Source of the DNA: Lachancea dasiensis
Taxonomy: Eukaryota; Ascomycota; Saccharomycetes; Saccharomycetales; Saccharomycetaceae
Direction: 5' to 3'
Length of the DNA: 64,000 bases
Assembly: GCA_900074725.1 (NCBI GenBank)
Contig: LT598457.1
Coordinates: 434,001 to 498,000 of the forward strand
Below, piece after piece: positions 18,012 to 28,625 of this stretch (position 1 is the first letter of the stretch; each line of letters begins with the position of its first letter). The notes under the pieces were generated by a model that was not told the origin of the DNA, did not search any database, and worked only from the letters and a program-made list of their open reading frames with translations. The position numbers were made by a program, and so were the translations under genes.

Positions 18012-19895
18012 ATGAAAGCACAGGGCTGGTATGAAGAGGATTCAGAACTTCTTTCCAGAGGCAAATTCATCGCTCTGGAAGTTTCGGACCATGAGGACGA
18101 CTACAACTCGTCCGACGACGATGCGGAACCTGGAAATTTGCAGACTATGACGGCGATATCAGAGACGTCCAGCGTGGCACCCAGCACGGTTAGAACACCG
18201 GAGCCCGCAGGTCCTGTCGGAAGTGGTTCTAAACGATGGTCGATTCTATCTAACAGCTCAAAGAAAAGGTGGTCCTCACTTTCTTTTACAAGTGAAGAGC
18301 GCCGTTTGAGCCCCGCAGCTACGTCGGCGTCGAGGAAGAGACGGTCCACCGCTAGCGACGACAAGTCTAAACGTATGATCGTCGACGATTCCACGGGTCA
18401 GTTGGCGCAGGGAAACAGCCACACTAGTACTGCGGACGCTAAGAGCGCTGGATCGCATAGTGGATCTACTTCAAGACGAGTGTCAGTTTCGTCGTCGATG
18501 TCAAATTTGAACCGCTCTTCAACAAGCACCTCGTTACGCCAGATGTTTGGGAAAATCGGCTTGCAAGATGAAGAAAAAGAGAACTCGAAAAGCGCATCTC
18601 GGGGCTCTATCGTCGGAAAAGGGGCTCCTCGGCGCAACACTGCGCGAGCCACTTTGGGGGAACTCGACACGAATGTTTTTGCCTCGTTGAGCCACCGAAA
18701 ATCCTTCGCGGACAACGCAAGTGTAGTGTCGGGCAGAAGTATGTCATCGACATCATCTGCGTCCTCAGGCTCGAAGTGGAAATTCTGGAAACGTAACTCG
18801 GACGTTTTTGATCCTTACTCGCCCAGCATCTCTGGTTCGCCGCAACAACTACATTCGAACGCTAGTTTGAAATCAAGAAGGTCGCAATCTTCGCTCAAAC
18901 AAAAAAACTCGCATTCGTCTCTTAATAAATTAATATCGCATCGTAACTCTGTGACGAGTGAGTCAATATCGCTGCCAATTCCGGACCAAGTGTCTAGAGA
19001 CAAGTTGCGTACCAAACTGCGTAACTCGACGTCGATTATGTCTATGAACTCAGCCATGGCGAAGGATGACTTGTACGAATTCCAAATGTCACAGTTGCTA
19101 AAACTCTGTGACCAAACTGAAATGATTGCGATGGAGAAGCTATTTCCGGAGTGGTCCAAGATGACTAAAATCTCCAAGCATGTATACCGTTGGCAGGATT
19201 CCGTTTACAAATTTCTACCGTTGGGACAGGACGAGTTCACGCACACAAAAAATGTTCGTCTAAAAGAGCTGGAGCTTTTGAAGCTGATGTCAGGGACTCC
19301 AGGATTTACTCAAATGAAGTCGTGCCATCTGGCTCTTATTCGCAAAGAACCGTATTTAATATGCGAGTTGAAGTACGCAGGTGTTCCACTGAAGAAGGCA
19401 AAGATCAAAGATTGGAGTACCGTGGTCAACATTTTGTGGCAGTGCGCGGTGATAATTTATGCAGCAGAAACAAAGTACCAATTTGAACATCGCGATCTGC
19501 AACTCGACCACATTTTGGTCGATTCCAATAATAACGTAACCTTGTGTGACTACAAACTTGCGCGTGCCTTTGACGGAACGACTGTGCACTATACAAGATT
19601 GGACCATCCTCTTTTTTTTCAAGGACGCGGAGACTACCGATACGAAGTCTACAACACTATGCGCCATTGGTGTACGGAAGGCTGGTCCCATTTCGATCCC
19701 CGCAACAACTTGCTCTGGCTACATTACCTGGGGGTTAAGCTCATCGAGAAGCACAGAGCCATGCCCCATGATGCACACTACTCGGAGCTTTTGAATTTGG
19801 TTGCCCAGGTGAACCCTCACCGTCGTCGCAGAGCGATCTTCCGCCGGAGCGACCAAATATTGAGCTGTGGTGATCTCTTGCGGCTGAAAAGGTAG
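18012..19895 (+). CDS. ALK1: haspin-family protein kinase, single pro-ortholog of ALK1 and ALK2
   Basis: This 627-residue protein has a long Ser/Thr/Arg-rich N-terminal half, likely disordered and heavily phosphorylated, and a divergent kinase domain in the C-terminal 270 residues. The haspin-type catalytic segment reads HRDLQLDHILVD near residue 495, followed by VTLCDYKLAR, which takes the place of the usual DFG region. Haspins phosphorylate histone H3 on Thr3 in mitosis; in S. cerevisiae Alk1 and Alk2 also act in spindle positioning and polarity. One gene here corresponds to both YGL021W and YBL009W. The N-terminus contains DEEKENSKS, a possible KEN box at about residues 193-195, consistent with mitotic turnover. 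Confidence 0.95.
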   Translation: MKAQGWYEEDSELLSRGKFIALEVSDHEDDYNSSDDDAEPGNLQTMTAISETSSVAPSTVRTPEPAGPVGSGSKRWSILSNSSKKRWSSLSFTSEERRLSPAATSASRKRRSTASDDKSKRMIVDDSTGQLAQGNSHTSTADAKSAGSHSGSTSRRVSVSSSMSNLNRSSTSTSLRQMFGKIGLQDEEKENSKSASRGSIVGKGAPRRNTARATLGELDTNVFASLSHRKSFADNASVVSGRSMSSTSSASSGSKWKFWKRNSDVFDPYSPSISGSPQQLHSNASLKSRRSQSSLKQKNSHSSLNKLISHRNSVTSESISLPIPDQVSRDKLRTKLRNSTSIMSMNSAMAKDDLYEFQMSQLLKLCDQTEMIAMEKLFPEWSKMTKISKHVYRWQDSVYKFLPLGQDEFTHTKNVRLKELELLKLMSGTPGFTQMKSCHLALIRKEPYLICELKYAGVPLKKAKIKDWSTVVNILWQCAVIIYAAETKYQFEHRDLQLDHILVDSNNNVTLCDYKLARAFDGTTVHYTRLDHPLFFQGRGDYRYEVYNTMRHWCTEGWSHFDPRNNLLWLHYLGVKLIEKHRAMPHDAHYSELLNLVAQVNPHRRRRAIFRRSDQILSCGDLLRLKR

Positions 19896-20078
19896 CCGCA
19901 GTTGATGTGGAACAGGTGGTGGAGTTAATAAGAGGCTAGGCCTGGGACATTTGAATTATGGGTTAGTATAGTAATTTTTGATTTGCTTATACATTATAAG
20001 ATATACATTAAAGAAATAATAACAGTTGCGCGTGTCAGGCACGTCTGGTTAACCGGTGCCTCCGCACACCACCACAAC

Positions 20079-20666
20079 TCATACAGCCAAGCTTGCCGCG
20101 ACAAACTCCAGTGTATCGAGAACGCGACTTAGAGCCCATATCAATATTCCTAAGCACACTGGTGTCTCCAGCTGCAAAGGTTTCATGGGCCCGGGCGCCC
20201 ATACGTACCGTGCTGGTGCCATTGCTATTGCCGCCCACCCCTGTGACATAATCGTCTCCACTGCTCGAGGAAACATTCCCTGTGGCAAGCTAAACACTGA
20301 CACTTTGCCCTTCCAAAAACGCAGTAACAACAGCGGCGCTGTGAGTACCACCAACCGCAGTCTCGACAGAGCCTTCTCGCCCGCCTGGCGTGTCTGTTTC
20401 AGTTCCGCCTGCGCCACACCCAGTTGTCCGTCGAGCTGTGCAATCTGTCGATTTAGTTTCGTCCACTTGGCGTATTCGTCTTGTGCACTGATCGACCTCT
20501 GCTGTTGTTGCAGGCTGTGTCGTCTGCGAGCTATGTCTTGCAGTTTTAGAGCTGCTGGCTTCGACCAAATTGCATCTACCACAGTGTCGCGATAATGCGA
20601 AACCCACTTCAACGCTCGAGCTACCACAACAAGCACAATGGCCACCCAGATGATAGTTTCTGACAT
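20079..20666 (-). CDS. GET1: GET complex subunit 1, tail-anchored protein insertase
   Basis: This 195-residue protein (S. cerevisiae 235) has an N-terminal membrane segment (residues about 4-20), a charged coiled coil (about 40-100) and two further hydrophobic segments (about 105-120 and 165-185). That is the layout of Get1/WRB, which with Get2 receives tail-anchored proteins from Get3 and inserts them in the ER membrane; the coiled coil faces the cytosol and contacts Get3. Position and strand agree with YGL020C, between the ALK and CKB1 orthologs. It is convergent with the kinase gene and divergent from CKB1. Confidence 0.93.
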   Translation of the reverse strand: MSETIIWVAIVLVVVARALKWVSHYRDTVVDAIWSKPAALKLQDIARRRHSLQQQQRSISAQDEYAKWTKLNRQIAQLDGQLGVAQAELKQTRQAGEKALSRLRLVVLTAPLLLLRFWKGKVSVFSLPQGMFPRAVETIMSQGWAAIAMAPARYVWAPGPMKPLQLETPVCLGILIWALSRVLDTLEFVAASLAV

Positions 20667-21026
20667 TGTCTTGGTTTACTATAGGTAGAGTACATGGGTA
20701 AGATACATACCATAAATTAATATATAGATATAAGAAAATTTTGGCTAACCAGCTATGTTGATAGAAACAAAAGGGCCTAGCACCATTGAAAGGCAAAAAA
20801 GCCGTTTCTAGAAGAGGAAAACGGTATATTCAGGATTAAGTACACATTTACAACTGGCTGTGCGAACTCTGGTCAAATTCGGAGCATTTTTGACCATTTC
20901 TTAGACCAAATTGTGTGGTAAGCCAGTAAAAGAGACCAGAAGCGGGCATTTAGAGACCAAGGACTGGAATTCGACGATTTAAGAGGACTAAGTCTAGGTA
21001 GAAAGACGCATTAAGATAGCTGGAAC
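20667..21026. other. divergent promoter region of GET1 and CKB1
   Basis: About 360 bases shared by two divergent genes. AT-rich near GET1. I recognise no specific site and no gene. Confidence 0.6.
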
Positions 21027-21779
21027 ATGGCAGAATACGTAGGAGATAATTCTAGGACTGAAAGCAGCGATGAGAGTGGGCCCTTTGACGAATGGATCCC
21101 GTCGTTCTGTGCGAGGTTCGGACACGAATATTTTTGCCAGGTTCCCTCGGAGTTCATCGAGGATGACTTCAACATGACCGGACTGGCCCAGGAGGTGCCG
21201 CACTACCGCAAGGCCTTGGATTTAGTGTTGGATTTGGAGGCGATGAGCGACGACGAGGGCCAGGAGTCCGAGGAGCCGGTGAGTCGCAGTATCGTGGAAC
21301 ATGCTGCGGAGCAGCTGTACGGACTCGTGCACGCGCGGTACGTGCTGACCAAGCCGGGATTGCAGGCGATGGCGGAGAAGTTTGACCACAAGGAGTTTGG
21401 AACATGTCCCCGGTACTACTGCGCTGGGATGCAGATGCTGCCATGCGGACTGACAGACACGCTAGGGAAACTGACGGTGCGGCTGTACTGTCCTAGCTGC
21501 CAGGACTTGTATCTGCCGCAGTCGTCGCGGCACCTCTGCCTGGAGGGTGCGTTCTGGGGCACGTCGTTTCCCGGCGTGTTTTTAAAGCACTTCAAAGAAC
21601 TCGAGGACTACGTGGACCGCAAGACCAAAGAGACCTACCAGCTGAAGGTGTTTGGGTTCCGCATCTCGGACGAGGCGCCCTCGGGGGAGCGCATGCGTTG
21701 GCTAAGACAGTATCCGAAGACAGAGGAAGAGCTCTCGGAGCTGGAGAAGTGCGAGTTCCAGATCCCCGAGGTCAAATAG
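21027..21779 (+). CDS. CKB1: casein kinase 2 regulatory beta subunit
   Basis: This 250-residue protein is one of the two regulatory subunits of the CK2 tetramer. The typical N-terminal segment DEWIPSFCARFGHEYFC starts at residue 21, an acidic segment follows near 73-83, and the zinc ribbon uses Cys127, Cys132, Cys155 and Cys158 (CX4C then CX2C) for dimerisation. S. cerevisiae Ckb1 has 278 residues, with a longer acidic insert. The coding region is GC-rich compared with its neighbours. Position and strand match YGL019W. Confidence 0.97.
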   Translation: MAEYVGDNSRTESSDESGPFDEWIPSFCARFGHEYFCQVPSEFIEDDFNMTGLAQEVPHYRKALDLVLDLEAMSDDEGQESEEPVSRSIVEHAAEQLYGLVHARYVLTKPGLQAMAEKFDHKEFGTCPRYYCAGMQMLPCGLTDTLGKLTVRLYCPSCQDLYLPQSSRHLCLEGAFWGTSFPGVFLKHFKELEDYVDRKTKETYQLKVFGFRISDEAPSGERMRWLRQYPKTEEELSELEKCEFQIPEVK

Positions 21780-22011
21780 CGCGGATCAGCGAGAAAGCGA
21801 AACAGAGGCAGAAAACGTAATACAAACGTAAAGTAATACAAGTGTAATTCACAAAGGCTATACTAGGTCGTCGATAAAAAGAATGAACGTCTGCAGTCCG
21901 CACAAGTGCGCCGCCGCATAACAACACATAGCAAGAAAGACAAAAACGGCTTTCTTCTGTGGAAATCGTGTGCCACTGGGGCGTCCTGTGGGGGCTGCTC
22001 CCGCCCCCTTC

Positions 22012-22572
22012 TCAGTGGTGTAGTTCCAGTCTCTTACCTGGTTCCCATTCCTTCACCGCCCGGTCCAGACTCGTCCAATACTTCAGCTCCACCGTCAATT
22101 GCGCCGCGCGGTCCCAGTCCTGTCTGCCAAACGCCTCTCCCAGCTGCCGGTTTAGCTCCGCCATCCGTGCTCGATTCTCTAGCGCTATCCTCCGCACATC
22201 CTCCTCGCTGCCCAGTGTCTCCAGCTCCTCGTGAACGTCCAGAACCCGCATCAGCAAGTTGGGGTCCTGTTGCGCGATGTTCTGCGCCCCCGCCTCGTTG
22301 TCCAGGTCCAACCCGGCCTGCGTTTTCAAGATATGCTGTGCTCGCAGTAATGGCACCCGAATTGTCTGGTACGCATGGTTCAATTCCGAGCTTCGGCTCG
22401 AATCTGAGTTGCAATTGGTATCCGGGTGCTCTTGCGCTTGTAAAGATCGGTATTCTTTCCGAAGACCCCGCAAATCAACGTCCCACGACCACTGGCCCGC
22501 CGCGAAAGTACTAGGAAACACTTTAAATGCATTGCGGACACTGTAACATCGCCTGGAGACCAGCTTGAGCAT
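22012..22572 (-). CDS. JAC1: mitochondrial J-protein co-chaperone for iron-sulfur cluster transfer
   Basis: This 186-residue protein (S. cerevisiae 184) starts with a basic mitochondrial targeting sequence (about residues 1-17). The J domain carries HPD at residues 49-51, which stimulates the Hsp70 Ssq1. The C-terminal half is a helical HscB-type domain that binds the scaffold Isu1, so the pair releases Fe-S clusters in the matrix. It corresponds to YGL018C. It is divergent from ATE1 with a very short shared promoter (165 bases if ATE1 starts at 22738). Confidence 0.95.
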   Translation of the reverse strand: MLKLVSRRCYSVRNAFKVFPSTFAAGQWSWDVDLRGLRKEYRSLQAQEHPDTNCNSDSSRSSELNHAYQTIRVPLLRAQHILKTQAGLDLDNEAGAQNIAQQDPNLLMRVLDVHEELETLGSEEDVRRIALENRARMAELNRQLGEAFGRQDWDRAAQLTVELKYWTSLDRAVKEWEPGKRLELHH

Positions 22573-22737
22573 CTTGGGATCTAGTACACCGTTGTCGTTA
22601 CTGATGTGTAGTAGTTAATGCGCTAATATATTATGTCTCGTTTCACGAATTCATCTTATATATCAATCAGCTCGAAAGTTGCGGGAAACATAAAGATATC
22701 CAAAACCAACTCACAGACTGGTCGCTGTATCATTCAT

Positions 22738-24372
22738 ATGGAACTTTCAGACCGGTTGATCATATCCAAGCCTTTATATTTCACTGAGCCGAGCGAGAAA
22801 TGCGGATATTGTAATGGGAAGAAATCGCAGAATTATGACTATTTTGCATCGGAGTCGTGGTGGAAGTTGCACGAAGAAGACGCCGAGTCGTTGCAGTTCA
22901 ACAACTGCACTATCGGGCTGCAGGTGGAGCTGATACCGGTGGACATGTACGACGAGCTGTGCAACCTGGGGTTCCGGCGGTCGGGGAAGTTCCTGTACAA
23001 GGCAGACCTGCTGAGGAACTGCTGCAGGCTGTACACGATCAGAACGACACCGGAGAAGTGTCAGATGTCGAAAGAACTCAAGACGTGCGTAAAGCGGTTC
23101 AGCAAACGGGTTGGGCGGGAAGCGGACGGGGTGGGGCGGAACAGAGGGCAGAACCCGAAATTTGACTACATCCAGGAAATCATACAGACGGAGCAAAAGA
23201 GCTCCAGTTTCCACACGCGGTTCGAACCGGCCACGTTCACGATGGAAAAGTACCGGCTGTTCGTGAAGTACCAGGAAAACGTGCACAACGACTTCAAAAA
23301 CTCCATCAAGTCGTTCAAGCGGTTTCTGTGCGAGTCGCCGTTCCCGGAGGACGTTGTAGTTGGGACGCAGGAGGAATGGGACCAACTCAACAACTGGCAC
23401 AACATGAGGCCCGGGGATAAGCTGAAACGAGTCGGGCCTGCGCATGAGTGCTACTATTTCGAGGACAAGTTGATCGCGCTGGCTGTAACAGATTTTCTGC
23501 CCAGCGGGATCTCGTCTGTTTACTTTATCTGGGACACGGACTTTCAACGCTGGTCGCTGGGGAAGCTGAGTGCGCTGCGAGAGCTGAGCGTTCTGACCAA
23601 GATTAATCGCCAATACTATTATCTGGGATACTACGTGGACGACTGTCCCAAGATGAAGTACAAGCGTAAGTACGGCGGCGACATTTTGGATGTTTGTAAC
23701 AATGAGTATGTTTCTCTGGACCTGGTTGCGCCACTTGTCGAACATGGAAAGCTGTTTGCGCTGGATCACGAGGCGCGTCACCGAGATAAGGACGAAGATG
23801 AGGATGAAGAATATTACGACGAATACGACGATGAAGAAGATGATGCTGGGGAGGAGTATGCCTTGAACGAACTGCCTTTGGACAACGTGCCCAGACTGAA
23901 AATAAACGGCCCGCTGGTGAATATCGTGGATCGAATATACGGAGAGCAAGGTGGAGCGGTCATGGCTGCTAATGAAGCGGTCGACAAACTCGTGGACCTG
24001 GGCATAGAGTATACTCCAACGCTGATAAACGACCTTTATCAGCGCAAGGGTCTTCGTGTTTTCCCCACGGCACTGGAGGCAGAGTCACAGTACGAGGAAG
24101 ACGACGGTGACGTCCCGGGATACACGAATGAAATTTACCATTTGCCGAATGTGATGCCCGGTCTTTTACCGCTGTGGCAGATCCTGCAGATAGTGGAGTC
24201 CGGTGACATAACACGTCTGAACAACAAGCTAATGCTCTACAATGTTCGAAGCGGACAAATACGTGTTGTATCAGACTTTGCGGAAGAATCTAAACGTACC
24301 AAACGTGTAATATGCAATGTTATTCGCATGATTGGCCTGAAAAGTACGGCCAAAAGTCTCATTATTATCTGA
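22738..24372 (+). CDS. ATE1: arginyl-tRNA-protein transferase
   Basis: The protein has 544 residues from the ATG at 22738, chosen because MELSDRLII lines up with the start of S. cerevisiae Ate1 (MSDRF); an in-frame ATG at 22633 would add 35 residues. Ate1 adds Arg from Arg-tRNA to N-terminal Asp, Glu or oxidised Cys, marking proteins for the N-degron pathway. The N-terminal domain has the CGYC motif (Cys22, Cys25) and the NCCRLYTIRT segment; the GNAT-like C-terminal domain includes ISSVYFIWD. A very acidic insert near residues 350-385 makes it longer than the 503-residue S. cerevisiae protein. A long antisense open frame over this gene is a shadow. Confidence 0.96.
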   Translation: MELSDRLIISKPLYFTEPSEKCGYCNGKKSQNYDYFASESWWKLHEEDAESLQFNNCTIGLQVELIPVDMYDELCNLGFRRSGKFLYKADLLRNCCRLYTIRTTPEKCQMSKELKTCVKRFSKRVGREADGVGRNRGQNPKFDYIQEIIQTEQKSSSFHTRFEPATFTMEKYRLFVKYQENVHNDFKNSIKSFKRFLCESPFPEDVVVGTQEEWDQLNNWHNMRPGDKLKRVGPAHECYYFEDKLIALAVTDFLPSGISSVYFIWDTDFQRWSLGKLSALRELSVLTKINRQYYYLGYYVDDCPKMKYKRKYGGDILDVCNNEYVSLDLVAPLVEHGKLFALDHEARHRDKDEDEDEEYYDEYDDEEDDAGEEYALNELPLDNVPRLKINGPLVNIVDRIYGEQGGAVMAANEAVDKLVDLGIEYTPTLINDLYQRKGLRVFPTALEAESQYEEDDGDVPGYTNEIYHLPNVMPGLLPLWQILQIVESGDITRLNNKLMLYNVRSGQIRVVSDFAEESKRTKRVICNVIRMIGLKSTAKSLIII

Positions 24373-24885
24373 AGTGCTGTACTGACATAGGTAAAAAACG
24401 GTAATTCGATGGCCTACTCCCACTTCACTGTGGTCCGCCACTGACCTTTCGACTGCCCTTTCCCTATAGTTTGTGGCTCTGTTTTTTTTTTGGCCACGCA
24501 TAATAGTTTTATGACAGGGCCGTATTTTGAGCCTGCCCCAAAACCTGATGCTGCGAAAGTTGTTGGAATGGCAGTTGTCAGACAAGCAGTCCCGAAGGGG
24601 CCCGTGAAGATCACAAACGGCAATAATTAAAAGCGGTCCCAGTCATTGCACCTTTATGTTACACTCTTAGAGACTCCGTTTAAGCCTTGGCTATGATAAA
24701 TAGTCAGGATCACCACTACAGTCCAAACAAACGACAATTATCCGTTTGTTCCTGGCGCTACTAGCTGGCCACTTCAAGTTAAATATCACCACGTACGTCA
24801 GATCTAGAAGTTAGCATTTTGTTTGTCCTCATTTAAGCATGCTACTACAGCTTCACACTAGTTGTCAAGCAATATTCATGAATTG
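24373..24885. other. intergenic region between ATE1 and KAP122
   Basis: About 510 bases, AT-rich with a T9-10 run near 24482-24491. It holds the promoter of KAP122. I see no gene. Confidence 0.6.
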
Positions 24886-27800
24886 ATGAACGATCTTCAA
24901 GCAGCAATCAACGTATGTGCCAGTAACTTTTTGCCGCATTAGCATTGGACAGCTTGTTGACTAACTCATCTTAACAGCTTATAGAAACTCTATATTCACC
25001 ACACCCGCCATCCAATGTTATCGAGATTCAGCAGCAACTACAAGCTGCCCAGCGCTCTGAGCATGGTTTTGAATTTGCAAGCCAGTTACTTTCCAAAGAG
25101 GATGGGTCTGCGAATGTAACATATTTTGGGGCCTTGACACTAGCGGTTCAGTTTAACATCAACACCACGAGTGAGGGACTCTTAGCCATTCTTAAGCTCA
25201 ACATGCTTCATCTTATGCGTTTCTCTAAACTATATGTATTGAACTCGCGGGAACATGGATCGCGGATGGTTGTCATCAAAAAACTAATGTCAAACGCAGC
25301 ACAAATATTCTTCAGAATCAATAGCTCTAATGATCGAAGTTCATCGTTAGAGTGGAATAACCCAATCGAGACCTTTTGTCTACTGGTATCAAGCCCAGAA
25401 ATTTCACCCGATGCTTTCAATGATGTCTTCACACATGCCATGTCCCAGCATGTTCCTTACGAACACTTAATGCAGCTCATCAACTCATCTCCAGAGTTCA
25501 ATGTACTAGTGCTGCTTTTTATCGAGGTGGTGATTGAAGATCTGGTAAAGCATCAATCTGGAAAAGTAAGTGCTTCACCCTTGCACGCCACTGTTCACGA
25601 ATACATGTACATATCGAGCACAGCAGTCATCAATCAAAACCTCCAATCTCTTGCTATAGCCTTCCAGGGGAAATCCGCTGAAAAACCAGGTATTTCTAAT
25701 AACATTTTTCGGTGCGTAAATGCATGGATCAACTATACGATTATGGCCCGAAGCAAGTCTTTTGGAACCATGGACCTGAGTGAGACGTTCGAGAACATAA
25801 TCCGCCTTATGTGTCTCTATGACTCAACTCAAGGATTCCCTTATTCCGAGACAGTCGTATCGATTCTAGGTGAGATTTTTGCCAATGACCCAACAATTTT
25901 AAGCTACGACTTGAGATCAGCAATTGAGGGCATTTTCCTTGGAGTTAGCATGGCTTCCAATAATGAAACCAATGGCCACGAATGGATGCTCAACTATATG
26001 AATCACCTTGTCATCAACCAGATGCACGACGAATTGAAGGATCTTGCGCTCTGTGTTGTAGATTTTTTACAAATAAGCAACCTGGGAGTGTGTAACAACT
26101 TATTCACCCAGGCTTCGGCAGGAGATTCGAGGAATCTAGACCAGTACATCAAGGTTCTCTTACAGATGACGAATTTCACGTTGGTTCCTGTGTTAGAAGA
26201 ATTTTTTTCGGTCAGAATGGTGGATTTCTGGCTAGACCTTTGCGATGGCTACAACAACCTGGTAAGAGAGACTTTCAAGCCAGAAACACCAGAATTAGCA
26301 TCAAACCTCTTTGGTCAGGTAGTAGAAATATATCTACCCAAAACTCGCTTGACGAATAAGCAAAAAATTCTGGAAGAGGGGGAAGATGAGACTTTACTGC
26401 ATGAGTTTGACGACTTCAGAAATGCGGTCCTTGATTTGATAGAATCTATGTGGTCCGTGCTAGGTAACGAAAAGCTGACCAACAATTTGATTGCTGGTAT
26501 CGGCCATCTAACTCCCAATTCTGGCGACGATCTCTTTCAGATTGAAGCCATGTGCTTTTCCCTCAACAGATTACTTACCGATATGAATTTGGGTGATAGC
26601 CCTGTGATTTGTGCCACTTTACGCGAAAGTACTTCGTTTTTAACAAATATTCTGTTGCTGGTTCAGACGGGGTGCCAACAGAAAAGTGCCGCTAATGGCA
26701 AAGAAGCCCAAATTTTGAGCACAGATTTTGTTAAGACTGGAACTTCCTTGTTGGCTACCGTTGCAGATTACATCAAACAAAACGATGAAGACTTAGCCAA
26801 TTGTATGGACATCATGTTTAGTTCTCTAGAACAATGTGGGAACGCCGATGAAACCGATATCAAAATCGAGTTGTTTTTGACCAAGTGTACTACCAAAATT
26901 TGCGAGACTAGTCGGATGAAACTAGCATCATATTTGCCCACCTTCACCAAGATTCAAAATGCTATGGTGCAACAGTCGTCAAAAGTTTCAGACTTCACGA
27001 AACAAAAATTCACTCGTTGTCTTGGGTATATAATCCAGGACTATACGCGCGATGGACCCGAAGCTCAAGCACACTACTTGGCTACTGTCATAAATACAAT
27101 ACAGGACGAGATTTCAAACCCTCAGGCTGATAGAGCACAGATTTTATGCTTGCTGAATTGTTTCTCAGAGTTGGGCAGTGCCATGATACCACCCGAGGAG
27201 CCCGAAGATTCAAACAATCTCTTGAGCGCGGCTCAATTCAACGAGTATTGGAAGGCTGATCCCCTACATCTGCGAGATGTAACATCAAATCTATTGGAAA
27301 AAGTGCTTTCTCAGTTCGAGAGAGATTCGGAGTTTATAGAGGTGGCTTGTCTAATCATGGGTAAAAAACTATCGCTCACTGAAGATGAGCCGCATTTCTT
27401 AGCGTACTCGATGCAGGAACTGATGCAGTTCTTACTAAAACGGTGTGTTGAATGCGAACCCACTACGGGCTTGCCCTATATCGTGTACTTACTAGGGAAC
27501 GTGGTTAGTCATTATGGAGCTTCCTTAAGCTCCCAGGACTTTGGTTTCATGCTTTCAAAGTTCTTTTTGGAACAACATCGTGAGGCCATCGCCCACGACC
27601 CAGATCTGACTCAGATGATGATAACTTTTGTGAACTCAGTTTTAGAAAAGCGACCATCTCTTGTAATTCATTGCGAGCACTGGTCTACTTTCATTATCCC
27701 TGAGTTTCTGGGCTTCCTGGTCTCGAAGGAGCGGTTCACCATCAGCGCTGTTACCAAGTTCTGGACCAAAGTAGTGAACAATAAGAAGTTCTCCCGTCAC

Positions 27801-28112
27801 GACGAGGTCACCATCTGCGAGCAAGTATGTGCTGTAGGCCCCCAACTCACCACTCAGACCATGGGTGGACTGCTGCATGCACAGCGATCGGATCTAAACT
27901 ACTACTCAGATTTCTTGCGGGCTCTCGTCGCGCGCTACCCACTACAATCAAAACAATGGCTGACAGCAGCACTCCCGACTTTATGTGACAATCCTGCCAC
28001 TCACCAACTACTCATTGAAAAACTGTTTGTGACTCGAGGTAGCAGAGCCGCCTCCAACGCCGTGCTAGAATGGTGGTTAACCTGTAATGGTCTTCCCAGG
28101 TTAACGTCATAG
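24886..28112 (+). CDS. KAP122: karyopherin beta, importin Kap122/Pdr6, with one intron
   Basis: The gene has two exons, 24886-24912 and 24978-28112, together 1053 codons before the stop (S. cerevisiae 1081). Exon 1 encodes nine residues (MNDLQAAIN) and joins to LIETLYSPH, which lines up with the S. cerevisiae start MASIHEVVNLIEAVYSSH; no ATG elsewhere gives this N-terminus. The product is an all-helical HEAT-repeat importin that carries the Toa1-Toa2 complex of TFIIA into the nucleus and affects drug resistance. The rest of the frame is open without interruption. It corresponds to YGL016W in order and strand. Confidence 0.93.
24913..24977 (+). other. spliceosomal intron of KAP122
   Basis: A 65-base intron: donor GTATGT, branch sequence GACTAAC at 24959-24965 (consensus TACTAAC, one change), acceptor CAG at 24975-24977, 12-13 bases past the branch A. 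Removing it restores an N-terminus homologous to yeast Kap122. It contains an in-frame stop, so it cannot be coding. Confidence 0.88.
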
Positions 28113-28625
28113 TGAGCACGCGACTTTCACGTGCCGGCTTTTTCATGCACACTGCTGCATTTGTCTTGCTCGAACACATAAAAGCACGCAGGGAACTTCA
28201 AAAATTATATGCCCGCTTTGACGCTCGAATATGCCCACTCGATTACCAATCTTGATTAAGTAATCGATATTGATAAGCCAGATAGAGTCGCAGCAGGAAA
28301 TTTGGCTCTATTGCCTGATATGTTTATCAGTGGGCACAATCCGATTCTTACTGTAAGGGCCCGACGGGCCTGAAGTACCATCGAAAAGTTCCTTCAACCA
28401 CCGACCGGGTTCAGGAACACTACCGATAAGCCAAGTGTTCTGGTTAAGGACCGGAGAATACGCGGTTAGCTTTAACCCCGTTTACGTGTATAAGAATGAC
28501 GAAGAGATGTGGGATGATGGCCAATGCTGGATGGGAGCTGGGAAACTTCACACTCGAAACTTCTTCTGGGGACTATATACCGAGATTCACTTCAAGCTAT
28601 TTGTGTTTTCAGCTTGTTGCTTACC
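28113..28625. other. intergenic region upstream of the ARO8-like gene
   Basis: About 510 bases. It contains a Cbf1-type TCACGTG (28128-28134), GATAAG-type motifs and a CCG/CGG palindrome listed separately. An ATG at 28524 is in frame with the downstream gene but gives an N-terminus unlike the family. Confidence 0.6.
28272..28430. promoter_or_regulatory. GATA-factor motifs and a CCG/CGG palindrome upstream of the ARO8-like gene
   Basis: GATAAG occurs at 28272-28277 and 28425-28430, and GATAAA in reverse at 28323-28328; such clusters are bound by Gln3/Gat1 in nitrogen catabolite control. Between them a perfect palindrome GGCCCG-A-CGGGCC at 28358-28370 looks like a binuclear zinc-cluster operator (everted CCG/CGG with one spacer base). 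Both roles are inferred from motif matches. Confidence 0.45.

Noticed and set aside
22774-23949. 391-codon antisense frame over ATE1
   Set aside because: It mirrors the ATE1 reading frame, has an odd Val/Leu/Arg-rich composition and no known domain; ATE1 itself is certain.
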